Source: Dryas octopetala (lineage: Eukaryota > Streptophyta > Magnoliopsida > Rosales > Rosaceae). From it: DNA of 64,000 nt. The stretch spans positions 9,982,001 through 10,046,000 of the forward strand of contig OY992838.1 in assembly GCA_963921425.1 (NCBI GenBank), given 5' to 3'. Shown here in pieces: positions 37,864 through 49,203 of this stretch. The notes beneath the pieces are model-generated. The model saw only the letters and a program-made list of their open reading frames with translations. It made no database searches and was not told the DNA's origin. Position numbers and translations under genes: made by a program. Numbering within the stretch: the stretch's first letter is position 1; the number at the start of each line of letters is the position of its first letter.

Positions 37864-40800
37864 TCAAATGTAAAACTTCTTGAGAAACTTGCCATTTACA
37901 CAAGAGTAAATGCGATCTCCATCAGCATCGGACAACTCATAGGCCCCTTTGGAAAAGACCTTAGAAACAACGTAGGGTCCTTCCCATTTTGATTGAAATT
38001 TTCCATGGGCCTTTCTGGTAATAACAACTGGTCTTCGGACAGTTAAAACCAAGTCTCCCACTGAGAAAGATCTGAATCTTACTTTCTTGTTATAGGCGCC
38101 TGCCACTTGGGCTTGATAGACTTCAAGTTTCTGTTGGACCCTCAGTCTTTTCTCGTCAAGTGCTTCTAGCTCTGCTAATCTGACCTTTACATTTTCTTCC
38201 GGGTCCGTCAATTGAATGGCCACCCTCAAGGACGGTAGTTGGACCTCTAAAGGTAAGACCGCTTCTGAACCGTAAACTAAATTGAACGGAGTGCATCCAG
38301 TCGATGTACGAACGGTTGTCCTATAAGCCCATAATGCTTCAGGGAGACGTTCATGCCAATCTCTTTTATTTCCAGACATCATTTTCTTCAGAATATTACA
38401 GAGTACTTTGTTAAAAGCTTCTGCTTGACCATTTGACGATGGGTTATAACTTGCGGAGAATGAATGTTGGATATTGTACTTCCCACATAGCTTGACCAAA
38501 GCTTTACACCTGAAATAGGTGGCGTTGTCCGAAATTATTTTTGATGGCACCCCGAAACGATAAATTATGTGGTTCTTGATAAAATCTGCAACATCTTCTG
38601 CTTTAACTTCCTTAAGAGGAATCGCTTCTGCCCATTTGGAGAAATAATCTGTCCCAGCCAAAATATACTGATGCAATCGAGAAGATTTAGGCCTTATGAT
38701 ACCGACAACATCTAGTCCCCAAGTTTCGAAAGGCCATGACAACATTGTCGGATGGAGAGGTTGTGGAGGCTGATGTATGAAGTCTGCGTGGAGTTGGCAT
38801 GCCTTACAGGTGGTTGCGAACTTTATTGCATCTTGTACTATTGTCGGCCAATAGTATCCCAACCTTTTTAACTGGGCTGCGAGTTTTGGACCAGCTTGAT
38901 GAGCACCACAAGTTCCAGCATGAGTTTCAGAAAGAGCACGGGCCGCTTCATTTTTAGATAGGCACCTCAAGAGTACCCCGTCGAAGGATCTCCTGTATAA
39001 AGTGTCATTTTGATAGATGTATCGGGTGGCTCTTCGCCTTACATCAACCCTTCTCTTTGAGTCGGTCGGTAGTCTTCCCTGCCGAAGGTATTCTACAATA
39101 GGCTGACGCCAATCTGCTTCTTCCTCACCCTCAGATACAGTCACATTATTGGCTTCATTAATTTCTTCAATACGTTCCAATGCTGAGGGTAATAGTCGAC
39201 GCTCCCCAACGGTAATTTGTATATCTCTTTCATCAGGAAATGTCAAAGACGCTGCCAATTTAGACAACGCATCAGCCTTATCATTTTCGGACCTTGGGAT
39301 ATGGCTAATGCAAATGTCTTGGAATTGTGACATTAGATACTTCGCTCTCTGGTAGTACGGAAGTAATGCATCACTTTTGACTTCATATTGGCCATTTAGC
39401 TGTTTAACAATAAGCTGTGAATCACCAAATGCTTGAAGACAGTCAATTTGCATTTCTATAGCAACTTCGAGGCCAATGATGAGCGCCTCATATTCTGCCA
39501 CATTATTTGAACATATGGCTAGAATGGAGAACGAATACGGGATCAAGCCCCCTGATGGTGTGATGAACACTATACCTGCCCCCGCCCCTCTTTTCGTGGA
39601 TGACCCGTCAAAATAGAGTCTCCATGGAGAAGCCTCTGTTGTAAAGACCTCCTCATCTGGTAAATCTTCAGGTAGTTCCATATTATCTGGAACAGGATGT
39701 GCGGCTAAGAAATCTGCAAGCGCCTGCCCTTTTATGGCTTTCTGAGGCACGAACTTGATCTCAAATTCCGACAACAGCAGAGACCATTTTGCTAGGCGCC
39801 CTGACTGTACTGGCTTTGACATTAAATATTTGAGGGGATCTGCTCTTGAGATCAGGGTGACACTGTGAGAGAGAAGATAGTGTCGTAGCTTCTGTACTGG
39901 AAACACTAAGGCCAAACATACCTTTTCAATAGGGGTATAATTATTTTCTGCCCCCACGAGTGTTCTGCTTAAGTAGTAAAGAGCATTCTCCTTCCCTTCA
40001 TCATTGTTTTGAGCGAGCAATGCCCCCAGGGAACGCTCCAATGCAGCAATATATAGGATTAGGGGTCTCCCTTTAATTGGCGCCATTAACACTGGAGGTC
40101 TCAACAAATATTCTTTAATGCTGTTAAAACCATTTTGACATGCTTCATCCCAAATGAATGGTACGTCCTTCTTCATGAGCCTTGAAAAAGGTTGGCATCT
40201 CCCAGAAAGGTTTGAAATGAACCTTCGTATATAGGCTAGCCTTCCTTGTAGTCCTCGTAATTCCCTCAAGTTGCGCGGGGGAGGCATTTCTTGGATCGCC
40301 TTGATCTTAGCGGGATCAATTTCAATTCCTCGATATCTAACGACGAAACCAAGGAACTTTCCAGACGTAACCCCGAATGCACATTTTAAGGGGTTCATTT
40401 TGAGTTGATGCTTTCGGAGTCTGTCAAACACCCTTTTTAAATCGTTCAGATGATGTTCCCTCTTTTTAGTCTTGACAACTAGATCGTCGACGTAGCACTC
40501 AATAGTGTTATGAAGCATATCGTCGAAGATGACAGTCATGGCTCTCTGGTAAGTTGCTCCTGCATTTTTTAAACCAAAAGGCATTACAGTATAGCAAAAT
40601 ACTCCTTTAGGAGTGCGAAATGCTGTAAGCTCCTCGTCTTCGGGCGCCATTTTAATTTGATTGTAGCCCGAAAAACCATCCATAAAGGACAATGCTCCGA
40701 ATCCGGTTGTAGCATCCACCAAGAGTTCGGTAATAGGGAGTGGGAATTCATCTTTTGGGCATGCTTCATTGAGATCTCTGAAATCAATGCAGACTCGTAT

Positions 40801-43800
40801 TTGACCATTCTTTTTCTTGACTGGAACAACACTGGCAAGCCACGTAGGGTACTGGACCTCTCGAATGAAACCAACATCTTTTAATTTGTCGATTTCTGCT
40901 TCAATTTGGATTGCCAGCTCTGGGCGGAACCGGCGTCGAGCTTGCTGCACATAACGACATTGATTTGATACATTCAACTTGTGAACCGCGACTTTTGGAT
41001 CTAAACCAGGCATGTCTTGATATCCCCATGCAAATACATCCTGATATTCTTGTAGGACACATTCATAAGCCTGTAGTTCCTCTTGAGTCAACAGCGCGCT
41101 AACGAAGATAGGTTTTGGTTCGTCGGCTGTTCCAAGATTAATTTCTTGAAGCTCATCAATAGTGGCTTGACCTCCGTCCTCAATTTGAGATGGAGCTGGC
41201 TGGGCAATATCAATGAATTCTTCTGTTCTTTCACCGCTGGCGATTCCTTGGTCTTTTGTAGGTTCCTCCTCATCAATGGAAACACAATTGGCTTCGGCAG
41301 AATAATTTGTTTCTTCTTGTCTCTCGGCATCATTGACTATTATTCTAAATTTTCTCTTCTTATTCAATTTCCATTTGCTTTTTTGAGATTTTTTTGTTGA
41401 AGTCATCCCAAGTCGTTGAAAAACTGAAGTGTGTGATGAATTTGGGTTTTCAAGACGCTGAAAGACTGATTTGCGAGGTCTAGCTTCAACTTTTCCCAAC
41501 CGCTGAAAGACTGAGGAACGAGGAACCACATCTGATTGAACCTCTCGGAACATGTTCTTTTCGTGGTCTGTAAGAGTACATGGCTCGAAGCTTTCCGGTT
41601 CTTGTTCAGGGAAAGATGCTTTGAATATGCCATTTTCATGTTGCACTGTGAGATGAGTCGTTTCTTTCCTGGCTTTACGCCTTTCGATTCTTATCTTTAG
41701 TGGGAATGGTGTAGGCATTGTAGTTGCATTCTTGTAGGAAACCACCCTTTTACTGTAGTCTCCCCTTTTCTGGACAGAAATGACTAAGCTGCTCCCTGGG
41801 ATTGACTGATCAATTTTCCGTAAAGGCCGAGTATAGCTCGTCATTAATGATGTCATTGTATCTTCTACTGGAGATAATGCCTTCTGACCGGGTTCTTTTT
41901 TAGCCTTTAGAGAATATTTGAAAACCACTTCTGACTTCGAGTTGAGGTTGCTTGAACTTTTGCTAGCCAAAGAACTGGTTTTGTGAAGTGTTTCTCCAAT
42001 CTGAGCTGACTTTGATGCTTTAGATACTTCCGAATCTGAAGTCTTTTGCTCGTCAACTTTGGCATCTTTTCTGTACTTGCCTGTAAGCTTAATGCGAATC
42101 TGTTTAGATTGTTTCAACGCTTCGACCTTCTGCTTTTCCAACTCTGTTTTAAAGCCTATGCTTTTAGTGGTTTCGTCATCTTGTGATACAATAACAAAAC
42201 CGGGCGACTTATACCACTTTGCATCAGAATAGTTGACTTCCTCAAATTCGAACGGGTCAGTGTCAGCAACAACTTTTTTGACTCTTCCGTCCAACACAAA
42301 CTTGAAGCACTGATGTAGTGTAGAAGGCACAACCCCATATGTATGGAGCCACGGCCGCCCAAGCAAGGCATTGTAGGACGTCTTGGCATCAATCACATAG
42401 AAGAAAACTCTTGAGATTAACTCCCCAATCTTACATTGTAATCCAATGGTACCCATGACTCTCTGTCCTTCTTGGTTAAACCCTTGGATTGTCATTGTTG
42501 AGGGAGATAATTGTCGAGGTTCCATCCCCAAGCACCGGAGTGTCTTTAATGAGATAATGCTTACGGCGGAACCACAATCAAGCATGATTCTCTTAACCGG
42601 CGTGTCTCCAATTTGGCCTGAAACATACAAGGGTCGGTTATGATCTTGAAACCCGAGCAATCGATCACTGTCATCAAACGTGATTTTGGATAGACAACAA
42701 GTGCAGGCTTTTTGTGTCACAACTGCTGATTCTGCTGTCTCCATACTTTCCTTATAAGATTCTGGACTGGTTAATGCCATAATGAGCGCCTCTCGAAGCT
42801 CGCTCGACATTCGTAAAGCGTCATAAACACTCAAAAGAGCTGGGATGCGCTTCAAATGGGCCAGAATATCATATTTGGTCTTATGCGGCTTTTGAGTATC
42901 CTTGACCAGCATCTTTGCTTTGTCCCTTTTAGGTTCATTTGCCACTAAAGTAAACAATGGGACTTCATCCGAAGTGCTTTCTTTTTGGGACGGCATGAGA
43001 ACCTTCTTAGTGTTGGTCTTGTCCTCTTTAGAGGATGGGTCAACCACTTCTTTGTCTTTATTTTTGTCAGCAGAGGGAATGCGTTGACCAGAACGCAAGG
43101 TGATTTCACCAACTTCTTTCTCACCCTCATCGTCAACAAAGGTTACACAGCATTGCACAACTTCGTCCTCTTCTTCCTCAGAATCACTTGAGAAGAATTC
43201 AGCTGGCAAGAATTCTGTAAGGGTGATTGGCACCCTTGGTGGTTGTTCGTACTCCTCCTCTTGAGGGGCCTGAACTTTCTTTTGTGCTCTTCTCTTCTTT
43301 TTCTTATTCTTTAAAGATGGTCTACCCCGAAATTTTATACCAGGGTGAGTGGGGATTCCTGATGAGGGAATTTTGGGCATTGTTTTAACCCTACGGCTGA
43401 AAGTCTTCCATCCCTCTATAGACTCATCCGATGATGTTGATGAATCCTCCCAAACATCAAGACTTGGTGCTGTCATAAGTTCGTATAAGGTCGGGATATT
43501 AGGATTTCCTGACTTCGGCATGTCAGGGTAGGCTTGTACTACCGTGACCTCATTGTCAACCTTGAACTCTACAGACACTGCACCTTTTGGCAATAGAACA
43601 GTTGGGATAGGTTCAGCTTTCAGAATGGGCTCAACTTCCACCATATTTGTATCTGCCTTCTTGGGAGAATCGAGCGCTATCTGATTGTTGTTAATCATTT
43701 CCTGGACCTTGTCCTTGAAAACGTAACAGTCCTTTAAAGGATGACTAACAATTCGATGGAACCGACAATATTTAGGATCATTGGTTCTGTTAACTTCAGC

Positions 43801-46053
43801 TGGCCGCTTAGGCTCGGGAAGTTTGATGAGACCTGCTTCATGGAGATTGTCAAACAATTCTTCGACATCATCGACGTCGAAAGAATACTTGACTTCTTTT
43901 CTCTCCTTAAGAGTCAATCTTCTCGGAGGCTCTTTAGCATTGCCTTTATCATTTCCCTTATCTGTCTTGACAAAGGTAGACATTGACTCCTTCTTCGTAT
44001 TCGACTTTTTGTTATCGGTCTTCTTTTCTCCAAATTGTATTTTCGGAGTTGAGGTCTTAGCTTTTTGGCGAGCAATTTGTTTCTCGACGTTACATGCTAT
44101 GGATACTAGAGCATTAAACGTCTGAGGCTCTGCGGTTGACACAAATGTTGCAACATCTGGTGAGAGATTGTTCATACACATTTGTACTAGTCCCAACTCG
44201 GAGAACTTCTCTGGACACTGCAAATTAAGGCCTCTCCATCTGGTAATGAAGTCATTTACCCCCTCATTATCTTTTTGTTTAGTCTCGGCCAGATCAGTAA
44301 TTGTAACTTTTTTCTTTGAATTGACAAACTGGGCGAGGAATGCCTTTTGCATGTCATCCCAAGTTTTAACTGATCCCGGTTCTAACTGAGTGTACCATGT
44401 AAAAGCCGAGCCACTAAGAGACTGAACGAACTGCCTAACCAATAAGGCATCAGACTGGGAAGTTTCGCCACAAGCCGAATAAAAATGAGCTAGATGCTCG
44501 TGAGGAGTGATATTTATTCCGTCGAACTTATCGAAATTTGGCTGACGATAAGTCTTGGGAAAAGGTATAGTATCAAAATAGTCGGGATACGGCTTTCGAT
44601 ACCCGAGCACAGGTTGAGTTAATGACTTCTGGAAATCCTGGATCCCTTTGGCTATCATCGCTTGGATTTCTAGTGGAGTTATCCCGCCTGAGAAGCCTTC
44701 CTTCTCCATTACTTTCTTTTCCTCCGCTTTCTTTTTCTCTTCTTCCCATCTTTTTTCTTCTTCTCGTCTTTTCAACTCTTCATTTTCAAGGGCGTTTTTT
44801 TGTTTTAAATTGGCTTTAGCGACCAATTCTGCTGCGAGTCGTAAGACTTCTTCTTCTTGCCGTTCTCTCATAGCTTTTAATTCAGCCTCTTGTCGTGCAC
44901 TCATGGCATTCATTTCAGCTTCTACTTCGGCGAGCCTCCTCAACAATTGTTGATTTTGCTCCTCAATGTTTGAGGCGCCGGTCATCATCACCTGCATTCC
45001 TTCGGAATCCTCATCCATAGGCATGCCCAACTGTTGGAGTTGAGGTGTTGTGTCTTGAATAAGGAACAACTGCTGTCGAAGTGGCTCATCAAATATGGTC
45101 AAGAGCTTGGTTATCCCTTTATGAATAAGTCCGTCAACTGCATGTTGTGACTGTTCTTGTATTCTAACAGAATGCCTCGGCTCTTCTAGCCTAGTGGTAA
45201 TGTCGGCGGCCAATTCTTGTGGGTTTTCTGCCAAAGCACGAGCTTTCGACCGAGTGATAGGGCCTGTAAAGGAAGAAGACCCAAGTTGGAGTTTGAGAGG
45301 TTCCCCCAACTGCGTGAGGGGTTTAGAGATTACCCCATGCAACTGACTAGTTTGCTTCCAAACTTCGTCATCAGAGAACGCTCTCTTGTGCACTCTGGAT
45401 GTTCTCTGTTTCTTTGGGAATGCAATGTCAATACACTTACCGACCCCCTTTGTCGAACCAGAGAATTCTGAACTTTGACCTTTCTGGTGAAGACTTGCAA
45501 CAACCCCTTCTTTTTCGAAGCCAATGGGTTCCGTTGTTGATTCGTTAGAGGTCTGAAACGAAGATTGAGTGGATTCGGAGTTTTGGGTTTTGGGGCTAAT
45601 AGGAGCCTCGTCTTTCTCTTCAATGGAAGTGACCATCACTGACTCTGTAATGGTTAAATAGACAGGCACTGATCCGACTATGATGTAAGGGGGAACCGGT
45701 GCCTTGCTCAAAGGCTTAGCGACTTCGGGAACTTCTACCCTCGGAACTTTAAAGGCAATCGAAGCCAGTATGGCCTCGATTGTCTGAGCTTGGGCCTCTC
45801 TCTTCCTTTGGGCTCTTGCGGCCCTCTTTCTTGCGTTGCGGAGAGCGTTCTTAGAGGGAACCCTCTTCAACTGGTTCTTTGCCACTCTTACTCCAGTTGT
45901 GGTAGCCCTGAACCCATTGGCTCTCGGGATACAGCTTGAGAGCGGGGTTTGACTGATCACAAATGACTTTCTGTATCCTGCCTTTCTCTTTCGTCCTTCG
46001 ACAGACTGAGCTTCAGGAAGAGCATGAAAGTAGACAGTGATTTGAGGTGCCAT
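37864..46053 (-). CDS. Tat gag-pol polyprotein, right unit
   Basis: A second copy of the single-frame gag-pol. Its translation is identical to the left copy along its whole length. Its 5' LTR is LTR 3, with a minus-strand TATA at 48930-48938 and a primer-binding site at 46145-46163. It looks whole. Two identical adjacent copies are expected if the second arose by very recent recombination between LTRs and not by independent insertion. Confidence 0.92.
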   Translation of the reverse strand: MAPQITVYFHALPEAQSVEGRKRKAGYRKSFVISQTPLSSCIPRANGFRATTTGVRVAKNQLKRVPSKNALRNARKRAARAQRKREAQAQTIEAILASIAFKVPRVEVPEVAKPLSKAPVPPYIIVGSVPVYLTITESVMVTSIEEKDEAPISPKTQNSESTQSSFQTSNESTTEPIGFEKEGVVASLHQKGQSSEFSGSTKGVGKCIDIAFPKKQRTSRVHKRAFSDDEVWKQTSQLHGVISKPLTQLGEPLKLQLGSSSFTGPITRSKARALAENPQELAADITTRLEEPRHSVRIQEQSQHAVDGLIHKGITKLLTIFDEPLRQQLFLIQDTTPQLQQLGMPMDEDSEGMQVMMTGASNIEEQNQQLLRRLAEVEAEMNAMSARQEAELKAMRERQEEEVLRLAAELVAKANLKQKNALENEELKRREEEKRWEEEKKKAEEKKVMEKEGFSGGITPLEIQAMIAKGIQDFQKSLTQPVLGYRKPYPDYFDTIPFPKTYRQPNFDKFDGINITPHEHLAHFYSACGETSQSDALLVRQFVQSLSGSAFTWYTQLEPGSVKTWDDMQKAFLAQFVNSKKKVTITDLAETKQKDNEGVNDFITRWRGLNLQCPEKFSELGLVQMCMNNLSPDVATFVSTAEPQTFNALVSIACNVEKQIARQKAKTSTPKIQFGEKKTDNKKSNTKKESMSTFVKTDKGNDKGNAKEPPRRLTLKERKEVKYSFDVDDVEELFDNLHEAGLIKLPEPKRPAEVNRTNDPKYCRFHRIVSHPLKDCYVFKDKVQEMINNNQIALDSPKKADTNMVEVEPILKAEPIPTVLLPKGAVSVEFKVDNEVTVVQAYPDMPKSGNPNIPTLYELMTAPSLDVWEDSSTSSDESIEGWKTFSRRVKTMPKIPSSGIPTHPGIKFRGRPSLKNKKKKRRAQKKVQAPQEEEYEQPPRVPITLTEFLPAEFFSSDSEEEEDEVVQCCVTFVDDEGEKEVGEITLRSGQRIPSADKNKDKEVVDPSSKEDKTNTKKVLMPSQKESTSDEVPLFTLVANEPKRDKAKMLVKDTQKPHKTKYDILAHLKRIPALLSVYDALRMSSELREALIMALTSPESYKESMETAESAVVTQKACTCCLSKITFDDSDRLLGFQDHNRPLYVSGQIGDTPVKRIMLDCGSAVSIISLKTLRCLGMEPRQLSPSTMTIQGFNQEGQRVMGTIGLQCKIGELISRVFFYVIDAKTSYNALLGRPWLHTYGVVPSTLHQCFKFVLDGRVKKVVADTDPFEFEEVNYSDAKWYKSPGFVIVSQDDETTKSIGFKTELEKQKVEALKQSKQIRIKLTGKYRKDAKVDEQKTSDSEVSKASKSAQIGETLHKTSSLASKSSSNLNSKSEVVFKYSLKAKKEPGQKALSPVEDTMTSLMTSYTRPLRKIDQSIPGSSLVISVQKRGDYSKRVVSYKNATTMPTPFPLKIRIERRKARKETTHLTVQHENGIFKASFPEQEPESFEPCTLTDHEKNMFREVQSDVVPRSSVFQRLGKVEARPRKSVFQRLENPNSSHTSVFQRLGMTSTKKSQKSKWKLNKKRKFRIIVNDAERQEETNYSAEANCVSIDEEEPTKDQGIASGERTEEFIDIAQPAPSQIEDGGQATIDELQEINLGTADEPKPIFVSALLTQEELQAYECVLQEYQDVFAWGYQDMPGLDPKVAVHKLNVSNQCRYVQQARRRFRPELAIQIEAEIDKLKDVGFIREVQYPTWLASVVPVKKKNGQIRVCIDFRDLNEACPKDEFPLPITELLVDATTGFGALSFMDGFSGYNQIKMAPEDEELTAFRTPKGVFCYTVMPFGLKNAGATYQRAMTVIFDDMLHNTIECYVDDLVVKTKKREHHLNDLKRVFDRLRKHQLKMNPLKCAFGVTSGKFLGFVVRYRGIEIDPAKIKAIQEMPPPRNLRELRGLQGRLAYIRRFISNLSGRCQPFSRLMKKDVPFIWDEACQNGFNSIKEYLLRPPVLMAPIKGRPLILYIAALERSLGALLAQNNDEGKENALYYLSRTLVGAENNYTPIEKVCLALVFPVQKLRHYLLSHSVTLISRADPLKYLMSKPVQSGRLAKWSLLLSEFEIKFVPQKAIKGQALADFLAAHPVPDNMELPEDLPDEEVFTTEASPWRLYFDGSSTKRGAGAGIVFITPSGGLIPYSFSILAICSNNVAEYEALIIGLEVAIEMQIDCLQAFGDSQLIVKQLNGQYEVKSDALLPYYQRAKYLMSQFQDICISHIPRSENDKADALSKLAASLTFPDERDIQITVGERRLLPSALERIEEINEANNVTVSEGEEEADWRQPIVEYLRQGRLPTDSKRRVDVRRRATRYIYQNDTLYRRSFDGVLLRCLSKNEAARALSETHAGTCGAHQAGPKLAAQLKRLGYYWPTIVQDAIKFATTCKACQLHADFIHQPPQPLHPTMLSWPFETWGLDVVGIIRPKSSRLHQYILAGTDYFSKWAEAIPLKEVKAEDVADFIKNHIIYRFGVPSKIISDNATYFRCKALVKLCGKYNIQHSFSASYNPSSNGQAEAFNKVLCNILKKMMSGNKRDWHERLPEALWAYRTTVRTSTGCTPFNLVYGSEAVLPLEVQLPSLRVAIQLTDPEENVKVRLAELEALDEKRLRVQQKLEVYQAQVAGAYNKKVRFRSFSVGDLVLTVRRPVVITRKAHGKFQSKWEGPYVVSKVFSKGAYELSDADGDRIYSCVNGKFLKKFYI

Positions 46054-46170
46054 TTGTTTCTCTTCGTGTGTTTTGAAAAGAGTCCTGAGAGTCAAAACAT
46101 CACGAAAGATTAGTTTCATCACTTTGGAGATGAAAGGGAGAATGGGTCCCACCGGGTGTGCCAAAAATTA

Positions 46171-49100
46171 TGTTAAACAAAATTTTAAAATAAATAATAA
46201 ATATTACCCAACATAATTTCACCCAAATTCATTTATGGAATAAGGGTTTTTATTATTTTGGGTACGACCCATTCAAGATGGAGTACATCTCTTAATTATA
46301 GTCCCTTGACTCAAGGGAACACCCTTTGATTCCAAATGCAATGAAACCAACGGATCACTTTGTGAGTGTTTAGATTTCCAATAGATAGAAGACCTATTGA
46401 AATGGAATTTATTTGCGATTGCGGTTGCACCCGTATTTTAGGTTGCCTACGTACCCACAACAGGATCAAACCACACGTAGTTCACACAATGAAATTTGAG
46501 AAATTGCGAAATTAATTCGGTAACTTTGTGTGAGAATTAATTTCAAAGAAATTTGGAGTAATAGAAATTTGATTTGACCGCGGTTGTATGCGAATTTAAT
46601 TCACATTGCCTACGTACCCATTGTGGGATCAAACCGGACGTAGTTCACAGATTTGAGAGATTTTATTTGGGGTTTTTTTTTGTTTTGACTTGGTTGGCTT
46701 TATGCCATTTTGGAGGGTTGGTTTTGTACCAATTTGAGAGGTGGTTTTGTACCATTTTTTTTAGCTTTTTGAATTTTGGGGTTTAGGATTTGAATTTTTG
46801 AAAGAGGAATAACTTTATAATTTAGCTTGATTGGTTTTGTACCAAAAGAAGACTTAATATTTTTTTTACATCTGGGTACGTGAACTTGACCCAATAAATT
46901 AAATTAATCACTGTAAGTGTAAGTAATTAATTTAGATTAGTTGAGGTCACTTAAAATTTTGGGCTTGTAGAATACTAAGATGGGTAGAAATTTTGCGAAC
47001 CCATCCAATAAGGCCCGATTTGCAAATTAGTTTTCTTCTTCTGCTGCCTTAACGATCTTGTCAGCCCATTTATCCAAACTTTGGCCAATTTGAATTGAAA
47101 CCCAGCGCACATAAGTTTCATTGCCTCCATGGACTTCTAGATTGGAAGAGTAAGCAACCATCAATACTTCCAGTCCCACTGAAATTGGGAAAAGAAGTCA
47201 TAGTTGAACCTGCCAGGCTTGAAGCGGCGGCTATAAATGAAAGCCATGAACCTTTGCACAATTCACGCCTCCTTCAATTGTGTTTTGTAGAGAACTCCCA
47301 GAGAAAAAAAAGAGTATGCGACCTCTCTTTCTATCACATTTTTTCATACTTCCTCTTACTTCTTGAAAACAACAACCGACTTCCTCTTACTTCTTGAAAA
47401 CAACAGCCGACATCTTTTTTTATTTGCAGAAAATTCCCAAGGAGAAAAAGATAAAGCTTGCTGCGGGTTCACAGTGGACAGAGCCATTGCACATCTGCAA
47501 GGTTCTTTTGTGAGGCTCTGGGGTAAGAAAAATTGTCCGTGTCCTTTTCCTTTTATTGCCACCCACAACAATTAGATTAACTTGGCAAGCCTTATAACAG
47601 CCAAAGAAATCTCCAGTCAATTTGTTACGTGGAGCTCTCAAAAGCAAAACAAATATCTTTCTCCTTCCTTTTACCTTTTTCAAAGGTCTGATTCCTTTTT
47701 TTTTTCTTTCACATATTTTCTCTTTTGTTTGGTTAGCTGCAGTCCTTTTTTTTTTATTTTTCTTTCCTTTGACAAAACACAAGACTAACTCTCATTATTT
47801 TCTTGCAGGAAAAGGACCGATGTCGATGTCAGCTATCTTTTGTTCTTTTGAAGTTTCAAGTGAAAGAGGTTTAGAGGCCTATGTTACATACTTTTTTTTT
47901 TTTGCTTTGCTGCAGAGGAAAGTGAAACATTTTTCCTTTATGTTTATTTTGTCTCATTCCAAGATATTTCTCCTTTTGTTTGCAGCAAACCATTGAAACA
48001 AGATAACAAGGCTTTCAACAAGTCCAAGAGGTGGTCTTGATGCTTCCTTCAACTTCTACTTTTTCACTTTATGCCATAAGTCACCAACGTGAACCATCAA
48101 TTAAACTTGCAACTTGATCAATCCTCTCACTTAAAGCTCTTTCTAGCCCACTGAAGCTACACCAATTTAATTCTTCTTGCAGGTGTTTGACAAAATCAAA
48201 AGCCTTGGCGTCAGAAAAAAGGTCCCCTCATTTATCTCCAAGTTGCAACCTTTTATTTTTCACAGACAACCTTTCCTCACATACCTTCAATCAAACAATC
48301 TACAGGTATAGCAAGCGAGCCCATTTTCTTTTCTTATGTATTTTGCAGGCGTATGACCTTACTAACTCTCTTTTCCTTATTTCTTTGTTTGCAGGTAAGT
48401 TTTGGTTCTCACTTCGATATTTTCTTTTGTTGAAAGTGAGATTAATTTATGAGGGTTCAGTGTCAGAACCCTCTAAAGAGAAAGGAAAAATTTTTTTGTG
48501 AAGAAGTTCAGAACAGAATTCTCATCTTGAGGCGACATCATTTATGGGGGGGGTTCAGATCAGAACCCCCATCTTGAAATGAAAGGAATTTATGGGGGGT
48601 TCAGGCCAGAACCCCCATCTTGAGATGAAAACATTTTTATGGGGGGTTCAGATCAGAACCCCCATCTTGAAATGAAAGGAATTTATGGGGGGTTCAGGCC
48701 AGAACCCCCATCTTGAGATGAGATCATTTTTTATAGGGGTTCAGACCAGAACCCCCATCTTAAAAGAAAGAACACTGTCGTGGGGCCACTACCTTGAGAT
48801 TGAACGGCAACGGTCTTACAGTAACTCCTCTTTGGATTGCCAAAAATTCTCTCCTTCCTGTCCTCTCTTCTCTTCAGCCTTTCGGTACTTTTGTTATTTT
48901 CTCAATGACCTCTTTCTAGCTCTCCACCTCTTTTTATAGGCAACATGAGAAGCTTAAGAGATAAAAATCATCCACCTAAATTTGAAATGCTGATAATAAT
49001 CTTTATTTTGAATTTTGAAAAGATTACTTATCAATACATTTATCTGCTTTATTTTTTTTTACACACATTTATCTCATTTCTTTTTTTTTCAGGTCTTTAA

Positions 49101-49198
49101 TATCTACAGGAGATAAACAGGTGAGATAGTCTTATCCCTTTTTTTTTTTGAATTTTGAAATCTTTCATTTCTCATTTTTTTTTTTTTACGCTTCAACA
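46171..49198 (-). repeat. Tat LTR 3 (5' LTR of the right unit)
   Basis: 3,028 bp, ending CTTCAACA at 49198 and followed by the right target duplication GACAT (49199-49203). It differs from the other two LTRs at 48756 (C instead of A), inside the last hairpin unit. Its plus-strand TATA (47232-47238) points into host DNA on the right. Confidence 0.95.
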
Positions 49199-49203
49199 GA
49201 CAT

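Larger units (their letters stand above)
16422..49203 (-). mobile_element. Tandem Ty3/gypsy Tat-lineage element: LTR-internal-LTR-internal-LTR
   Basis: Three 3,028-bp LTRs (16427-19454, 31299-34326, 46171-49198) alternate with two 11,844-bp internal regions. Every landmark recurs at exactly 14,872 bp. The LTRs start TGTTAAAC and end CTTCAACA. One 5-bp duplication, GACAT, occurs only at the outer ends (16422-16426 and 49199-49203), so the array behaves as one insertion. The element reads on the minus strand. A dual RNase H, a C-X2-H-X4-H-X4-C gag knuckle, no chromodomain and an antisense PMD gene point to the Tat/Ogre group. Both internal copies look whole and translate identically. I noticed one substitution among the LTRs (19012 and 33884 versus 48756), so the insertion is very recent. 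Unequal LTR-LTR exchange is the likely origin of the tandem; assembly error is the alternative. Confidence 0.93.
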
